NCBI GenBank assembly: GCA_002429615.1
Contig: DJAN01000033.1
Location: 1 to 5,408 of the forward strand
DNA from: Lysobacteraceae bacterium UBA6001
GTDB taxonomy: Bacteria; Pseudomonadota; Gammaproteobacteria; Xanthomonadales; Xanthomonadaceae
Direction: 5' to 3'
DNA length: 5,408 bases
Shown: piece after piece, positions 1 through 3,372 of the stretch
Layout: each line of letters opens with the position of its first letter
Numbering within the stretch: position 1 is the first letter of the stretch
Notes under the pieces: model-generated
Databases searched by the model: none
Told to the model about the DNA's origin: nothing
What the model saw: the letters and a program-made list of their open reading frames with translations, nothing else
Translations under genes and position numbers: made by a program

Positions 1-735
1 GTCGGCGGCGCGCTGCTGGAGTCCGTCGGCCATCGCCTGCAGCCGCTCCACCAGCACCGGCATCAGCGCAGCCTGCTGTTGCAGCAGATGGAAGGTTTCG
101 CGCTGCGCATGGGCGCGCGAATGCGCCTGCAGGGTCGTGGCGATGCAGGCATCGAGCTGCTGCACCACCTGCACGCGCTCACGCCGGCACAGCGCGGACA
201 GCAGGCCCAGCATCGCCGAACTCGCCACGCCGGCAATCGACGTACCGAAGGCGAAGCCCAGGCCCTTGACCGGCGCGGCCAGCGAATCGCGGATCGACTG
301 CAGGTCCGCCGCGCTCTCCAGCGCGAAGCCGGTGCCGCGCAGGGTCGCCATCATGCCCAGCAGCGTGCCGAGCATGCCCAGCAGGACCAGCAGCCCGACC
401 AGATAGGGCGTCAGGCTCGGCGCGGGCATCGGGGTGCGCTCGCCTTCGATGCGCAGGCGCACCGCGTGACGCAGGGAATCCGGCAGCCGGCCCAGCCACG
501 CGCCGAGGTCATCCCGCGCGCTCTCCACATCGGCCAGCACCTGGCGCAGCGCCAGCGTGGCCTGGTGATAGCGCGACAGTTCATGCACACCGGCCAGGTA
601 GCACGCGCCGATCACCGCCGCGACCACGGCGGCCAGCGGGTGGGTGAGCACATAGCCGGCACCGGTCCAGGCGATGACGAACAGGCCGGCGAGGAAGACA
701 ACGAGGTTGAGCGGATTCTTGAGCATGGCGGTCAT
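1..735 (-). CDS. DUF802-type membrane protein with MotA/TolQ/ExbB-like proton-channel domain (3' end outside window)
   Basis: Reading leftward from the ATG at 735-733 gives 245 codons without a stop to the window edge, so this is the N-terminal part of a longer protein. Two hydrophobic helices (about residues 10-31 and 33-52) are followed by a polar cytoplasmic stretch (53-107) and two more helices (109-130 and 156-183). Helix 3 carries LGMLGTLLG (Thr124) and helix 4 GLGFAFGTSIAG (Thr165). These fit the glycine-rich, threonine-bearing helices of the MotA/TolQ/ExbB family, which use the proton gradient to drive work across the inner membrane. From residue 184 a charged, Gln-rich helical tail begins. 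I recall DUF802 proteins as having this channel domain and then a long coiled-coil-like tail. The start follows the DUF3348 stop with no gap, suggesting translational coupling; a second ATG at 726-724 is the alternative start. No clear Shine-Dalgarno is visible. The substrate is unknown. The family call is confident, the function is not. Confidence 0.85.
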   Translation of the reverse strand, partial: MTAMLKNPLNLVVFLAGLFVIAWTGAGYVLTHPLAAVVAAVIGACYLAGVHELSRYHQATLALRQVLADVESARDDLGAWLGRLPDSLRHAVRLRIEGERTPMPAPSLTPYLVGLLVLLGMLGTLLGMMATLRGTGFALESAADLQSIRDSLAAPVKGLGFAFGTSIAGVASSAMLGLLSALCRRERVQVVQQLDACIATTLQAHSRAHAQRETFHLLQQQAALMPVLVERLQAMADGLQQRAAD

Positions 736-1419
736 TCAGGCGCGAAGCGCTGCCAGCAGCGCCTCCAGCGGTTGGAAACGGAAGTCGAGTTCGGCAAGCA
801 GTACGTCGCGCATTTCCTGGCGGAATGCGTCGAGTGACTCGACGGAGAGGGCGGGAGATGTGGCGGCAGGGTCCGCCGGTGGCGGACGCAGCCGTTCGAA
901 GCGTTCGCCCAGCAGGCCAGGCGCGGTGCTGAGCCAACGCTGTTCACGCGGGCTCAGCACCTGTTCCATCAGCGCGTCCACTTCCGCCAGGCGCGCCTGT
1001 TCCAGCGGGCCAGCGGCGAGGCGGTCGCGCAATGCGCCGCGCAGGCGGCCGGTCGCGCTGTGCATGGCGCGCTGCAGGGACAGGTAGCGTTCCCGGTAAG
1101 GCGCGAAGTCACGGGTAGCGGCGCTGTCGGCGGCGGGGCGACGCGCAAGCAGGGGCGCCTCGACGATCGCCTGCACCAGCGCGGCGCGCGCCTGCGCGCA
1201 CTCGGCCTCGCCAGGGGCGTGGTCGATGTCGTCCGGGGCCTGCGGGGGCGGCTGGTCCAGCGCGCGCGCAAGCGGGACGGCATGGTTCCAGTCGATCCAA
1301 TGACCTAGCCGTTCAACCAGCACCGGGGGCGATTTCCCCGCGTCGGTCTGGGACAGGCTGGTCAGCAGGCGGATGAAGGGCGGGGCCGAAACCGGCGCCG
1401 CTGTCGTGCTTTCCGCCAT
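736..1419 (-). CDS. DUF3348 family protein
   Basis: This 227-residue soluble protein has no signal peptide or membrane helix. It matches the DUF3348 pattern I recall from Burkholderia and Xanthomonas: an N-terminal FIRLL (residues 15-19), a WIDW segment (41-44), a variable acidic linker, RYLSLQ (111-116), LRGALRDRL (126-134), an MEQVLSPREQ helix (151-160) followed by GERFERLR (171-178), and a closing helical segment rich in Leu and Ala (about 211-225). It appears mostly helical, with a Pro/Ala-rich break at 179-190. Its biochemical role is unknown. It is the first gene of a unit whose second gene encodes the MotA/TolQ-like DUF802 protein, and the TGA of this gene touches the next ATG, so the two products probably work together. 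The start at 1419 fits the family N-terminus, although only a weak GGA element precedes it. Family call confident; function unassigned. Confidence 0.85.
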   Translation of the reverse strand: MAESTTAAPVSAPPFIRLLTSLSQTDAGKSPPVLVERLGHWIDWNHAVPLARALDQPPPQAPDDIDHAPGEAECAQARAALVQAIVEAPLLARRPAADSAATRDFAPYRERYLSLQRAMHSATGRLRGALRDRLAAGPLEQARLAEVDALMEQVLSPREQRWLSTAPGLLGERFERLRPPPADPAATSPALSVESLDAFRQEMRDVLLAELDFRFQPLEALLAALRA

Positions 1420-1441
1420 TTATTCCAGTCAAAAGAACGCG

Positions 1442-1447
1442 ATTTTA
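1442..1447 (-). promoter_or_regulatory. Possible -10 element of the DUF3348-DUF802 unit
   Basis: The minus strand reads TAAAAT here, within the most A/T-rich stretch of an otherwise GC-rich spacer and about 22 bases before the DUF3348 ATG. I see no convincing -35 hexamer at the normal 16-18 base distance, so this is only a tentative promoter. Confidence 0.25.
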
Positions 1448-1466
1448 CACGGCACGCCAAGTCCGG

Positions 1467-1507
1467 CCGGCGTATTCAGGCGTTTCCGGCGTTCAGGCAA
1501 CGCCGGC
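1467..1507. repeat. Perfect 8-bp hairpin with imperfect direct repeat in the spacer between two minus-strand genes
   Basis: Positions 1486-1493 (CCGGCGTT) and 1499-1506 (AACGCCGG) are exact inverted repeats around a five-base loop. The left arm also lies in an imperfect direct repeat: CCGGCGTATTCAGGC at 1467-1481 and CCGGCGTTCAGGC at 1486-1498. A second pairing, 1466-1473 with 1500-1507, is therefore possible. The hairpin lies 38 bases past the stop of the upstream minus-strand gene and before DUF3348. It could end that transcript, but no T-run follows on either strand, so a standard intrinsic terminator is not supported. Confidence 0.5.
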
Positions 1508-1544
1508 TTCAGCTTGGCCGACCGTGTTGCCGGCGCGGGTTTCC

Positions 1545-1922
1545 TCAGTGCGCGAGGCCGTGGACGGCGGCCTCGGGCATGTGGTCCAGCGCGCGCCAGG
1601 CGTCCTCGATCACCGCGCGGGCGCGACGCCAGCTCAACCGCGACGCCCCGCGCATCTGCTCCCACTGCGCGGCCAGGGCATCGTCGATGTCGGCTGCGCG
1701 TGGCCAGTCGGCGGCGTGGGTGCGGCGGGCGAATTCGTAGGCGGGATACAAGTCCCGCCAGGTTGGGCCACCGCGGCGACGCCGCCGCTGGTAGTCGACC
1801 AGACTGTAATGGCGGTAGTCCTGCGCGATCCCGTGCTCCAGCGGCGGCAACAGCGCCGGCAGCTGGGGATCCAGGGGCGGGGCGAACAGGCGGCGGTCGG
1901 GACGACGTTCGAAGGTGCGCAT
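1545..1922 (-). CDS. Uncharacterised small arginine-rich, tryptophan-containing protein
   Basis: The preferred reading is 125 residues from the ATG at 1922-1920, because GGAG (1933-1930) stands seven bases upstream. An in-frame GTG at 1955 would add 11 residues but lacks such a site. The protein has a proline-rich N-terminal part (15-28), DYRHY (35-39), a run of five arginines (46-50), W55, YPAYEFAR (59-66), W73, W87 and a C-terminal segment RLSWRRARAVIEDAWRALD (95-113). The spacing of aromatic residues and the SW..AR....DAW ending recall a widespread family of small proteobacterial proteins with the pattern YRxAYxxG...W...W...AR.A..DAW. That link is from memory and uncertain. There is no membrane helix, and the protein is probably cytoplasmic. 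A hydrophobic, signal-like peptide exists just upstream in another frame but does not join this ORF. Function unknown. Confidence 0.7.
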   Translation of the reverse strand: MRTFERRPDRRLFAPPLDPQLPALLPPLEHGIAQDYRHYSLVDYQRRRRRGGPTWRDLYPAYEFARRTHAADWPRAADIDDALAAQWEQMRGASRLSWRRARAVIEDAWRALDHMPEAAVHGLAH

Positions 1923-2057
1923 GGCGCGGCTCCGGCATCGGCGGGGAGGGCGCACAGCAGTACCGCCGCCGCCGTTAGACAGACGTGAGTTCCCTGTTTG
2001 CCCTGGCCTTCACGGCGTGCGCGGTGAACTCGGCTGCCCTGCCGCGGAGCCACCGCC
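1923..2057. other. Divergent intergenic region
   Basis: This 135-bp stretch separates the leftward 125-residue gene from the rightward 55-residue gene and must hold their promoters if each has its own. It contains a short CCG run (about 1962-1973) and the two Shine-Dalgarno sites. I see no convincing -35/-10 pair, ECF sigma pair or operator in either direction. Confidence 0.4.
2046..2049 (+). promoter_or_regulatory. Ribosome binding site of the 55-residue gene
   Basis: GGAG lies eight bases before the ATG at 2058. It is one of the main reasons for accepting the short plus-strand reading frame as a gene and for choosing this start. Confidence 0.55.
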
Positions 2058-2225
2058 ATGACCCGAGATCCCTTGCGCGAGAAGTCCCCGCCGGTCCCCG
2101 GCGAGCAGCGCGGCAAGCATGACAGCCAGGAAATGGAAGACCGGGGCGCCGGCGAGCGCCCAGATGAGCTGATCCCGGGCGATGCGGAATCCCCCGCGCG
2201 GCTGCCGGGGCAGCCACCGGGCTGA
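2058..2225 (+). CDS. Small polar, probably disordered protein (55 aa)
   Basis: An ATG at 2058-2060 opens a frame that ends at TGA 2223-2225 and encodes 55 residues starting MTRDPLREKSPPVPGEQRGK. The product is almost free of hydrophobic and aromatic residues. It is rich in Pro, Gly, Arg, Glu and Asp, with an acidic middle (DSQEMEDRGAGERPDE, residues 22-37) and a proline-rich end (RLPGQPPG, 48-55), so it is probably unstructured. Support for a real gene comes from the GGAG eight bases upstream, the balanced charged composition (unlike the Ala/Arg-rich products of the overlapping frames), and its stop just before the REP-like hairpin that separates it from convergent adhP. I do not recognise a named family, although short proteins of this style are common in Xanthomonadaceae. 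Function unknown. Confidence 0.6.
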   Translation: MTRDPLREKSPPVPGEQRGKHDSQEMEDRGAGERPDELIPGDAESPARLPGQPPG

Positions 2226-2229
2226 GGGT

Positions 2230-2259
2230 TCGCGGGACCGCGGCCGAGGCCGCGCCTAC
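2230..2259. repeat. GTAG-headed REP-like hairpin between convergent genes
   Basis: On the minus strand the element starts with GTAG (2259-2256) and continues into GCGCGGCCTCGGCCGCGG. The arms at 2239-2244 (CGCGGC) and 2249-2254 (GCCGCG) pair perfectly around a CGAG loop. A GTAG head followed by a GC-rich imperfect palindrome is typical of REP/SMAG-type elements of Stenotrophomonas and relatives. The TAG stop of adhP lies inside the GTAG head. The position between the ends of two convergent genes suits a bidirectional transcription end or an mRNA 3'-end stabiliser. Only one copy is in the window, so membership of a dispersed repeat family is inferred. Confidence 0.55.
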
Positions 2260-3284
2260 AGCGCCATGTCGAGCACGACCCGGCCTTCGATCTTGCCGGC
2301 GTGCATGCGCTCGAAGATGTCGTTGATGTTTTCCAGTTTGTCGGTGTGCACGGTGGCGGCGACCTTGCCCTGCGCGGCGAAGTCGAGCGACTCCTGCAGG
2401 TCCAGGCGGGTGCCGACGATGGAGCCGCGCACGGTGACGCCGTTGAGCACCATGCCGAAGATGTCCAGCGGGAAATCCCCCGGCGGCAGGCCATTGAGCG
2501 ACACCGTGCCGCCGCGACGGACCATGCCCAGCGCCTGCGAGAACGCCTTCGGCGAGACCGCGGTGACCAGCACGCCATGCGCGCCGCCGATTTCCTTCTT
2601 CAGGTAGGCCGCCGGGTCCTGCTGCGCGGCATTCACCGTCACCGTGGCGCCCAGCCGGCGCGCCAGCGCGAGCTTGTCATCGTCGATGTCCACCGCGGCC
2701 ACGTTCAGACCCATGGCGCGGGCGTACTGCACCGCCATGTGGCCCAGGCCGCCCACGCCGGAGATCACCACCCATTCGCCGGGCCGGGTGTCGGTCACCT
2801 TCAGGCCCTTGTAGACGGTGACACCGGCGCACAGCACCGGCGCGATCTCGACGAAACCCACGTTACTCGGCAGGTGGCCGACATAGCCGGCGTCGGCCAA
2901 GGCGTATTCGGCGAAGCCGCCGTTGACCGAGTAGCCGGTGTTCTTCTGCGTCTCGCACAGGGTTTCCCAGCCACCCAGGCAGTGCTCGCAATGCCCGCAG
3001 GCCGAGTACAGCCACGGCACGCCGACGCGGTCGCCTTCTTTCACGTGGCCCACGTTGGCCCCCACCGCCACCACGTGACCGACGCCCTCATGGCCCGGGA
3101 TGAAGGGCGGATTCGGCTTCACCGGCCAGTCGCCTTCGGCGGCGTGCAGATCGGTATGGCAGACGCCACACGCTTCGATCTTCACCAGCACCTCGCCCGG
3201 CCCCGGGCGCGGAACGGTCACTTCCTCGATCACCAGCGGTTGCCCGAACGCGCGCACCACTGCCGCCTTCATCGTCTTGTCCAT
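2256..3284 (-). CDS. adhP: Zinc- and NAD-dependent alcohol dehydrogenase AdhP
   Basis: This 342-residue cytosolic enzyme interconverts primary alcohols such as ethanol with aldehydes, using NAD. It is close in length to E. coli AdhP (336). Visible catalytic zinc ligands are Cys42 (in GVCHTD, 40-45), His65 and Glu66 (in PGHEGVG), and Cys152 (PVLCAGVT). The structural zinc site Cys96, Cys99, Cys102, Cys110 is complete. The Rossmann fold carries GVGGLG (176-181), and Asp199 at the end of the next strand indicates NAD rather than NADP. The N-terminal GroES-like domain covers about 30-140. The start is M1 at 3284, seven bases after AGGAG (3296-3292), rather than M5. The gene follows the TonB receptor by 88 bp, and an FNR/Anr-like palindrome stands in that gap, so it probably has its own oxygen-responsive promoter. 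The TAG stop falls in a REP-like element. I see no missing key residue. Substrate range cannot be read from sequence. Confidence 0.95.
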   Translation of the reverse strand: MDKTMKAAVVRAFGQPLVIEEVTVPRPGPGEVLVKIEACGVCHTDLHAAEGDWPVKPNPPFIPGHEGVGHVVAVGANVGHVKEGDRVGVPWLYSACGHCEHCLGGWETLCETQKNTGYSVNGGFAEYALADAGYVGHLPSNVGFVEIAPVLCAGVTVYKGLKVTDTRPGEWVVISGVGGLGHMAVQYARAMGLNVAAVDIDDDKLALARRLGATVTVNAAQQDPAAYLKKEIGGAHGVLVTAVSPKAFSQALGMVRRGGTVSLNGLPPGDFPLDIFGMVLNGVTVRGSIVGTRLDLQESLDFAAQGKVAATVHTDKLENINDIFERMHAGKIEGRVVLDMAL

Positions 3285-3291
3285 GCCGGAT

Positions 3292-3296
3292 CTCCT
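3292..3296 (-). promoter_or_regulatory. Strong ribosome binding site of adhP
   Basis: The minus strand reads AGGAG here, seven bases before the ATG at 3284. It fixes the start at M1 (MDKTMKAAV) rather than the methionine four codons later. Confidence 0.8.
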
Positions 3297-3311
3297 CGTG
3301 GGGGTGTGGCG

Positions 3312-3317
3312 AGGATG
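3312..3317 (-). promoter_or_regulatory. Possible -10 element of adhP
   Basis: The minus strand reads CATCCT, sharing A2, T3 and T6 with TATAAT. It lies about 32 bases (center to center) from the FNR-like palindrome, close to the spacing expected when such an activator binds around -41.5. The transcript would start near 3305. The hexamer alone is weak; its support is the spacing. Confidence 0.3.
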
Positions 3318-3339
3318 CGCGCCGGTTCGTTACGCCGCG

Positions 3340-3353
3340 TTGATCTCGGTCAA
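3340..3353 (-). promoter_or_regulatory. FNR/Anr-type binding site upstream of adhP
   Basis: The minus strand reads TTGACCGAGATCAA. This matches the FNR/Anr consensus TTGAT-N4-ATCAA at nine of ten defined positions and is a near-perfect palindrome. It is centred about 62 bases before the adhP start codon, inside the 88-bp gap after the receptor gene. FNR-family regulators carry an oxygen-sensitive iron-sulfur cluster and activate genes when oxygen is low, which suits a fermentative-type alcohol dehydrogenase. Binding is inferred from the motif only, and another CRP/FNR-family protein could use it. Confidence 0.6.
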
Positions 3354-3372
3354 TCCGCTGCGACGGTTGCGC

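Noticed and set aside
1..735. Flagellar MotA or TolQ identity for the DUF802 protein
   Set aside because: The helix order, sequence around helices 1-2, the growing helical tail and the DUF3348 neighbour fit DUF802, not flagellar or Tol genes.
79..837. Long plus-strand open frame (252 codons) over the DUF802 and DUF3348 genes
   Set aside because: Its product is dominated by Gln, Arg, His and Ala with no fold-like pattern. It is the antisense shadow of two recognisable minus-strand families.
1975..1996. GGAACT followed by TCTAA on the minus strand, resembling an ECF sigma promoter
   Set aside because: The two elements are only eight bases apart, far less than the roughly 16 needed.
1975..2217. 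Minus-strand 80-codon frame
   Set aside because: It overlaps the 55-residue plus-strand gene, has an Ala/Arg/Gly-rich composition and lacks a ribosome binding site; it is probably the shadow.
1634..2578. Minus-strand open frame containing a signal-peptide-like stretch (LTAAAVLLCALPADAGAA) at about 1930-1980
   Set aside because: The frame runs through adhP and the intergenic region, has no suitable start just before the hydrophobic part, and is out of frame with the 125-residue gene. I considered a frameshifted secreted precursor but see no supporting evidence.
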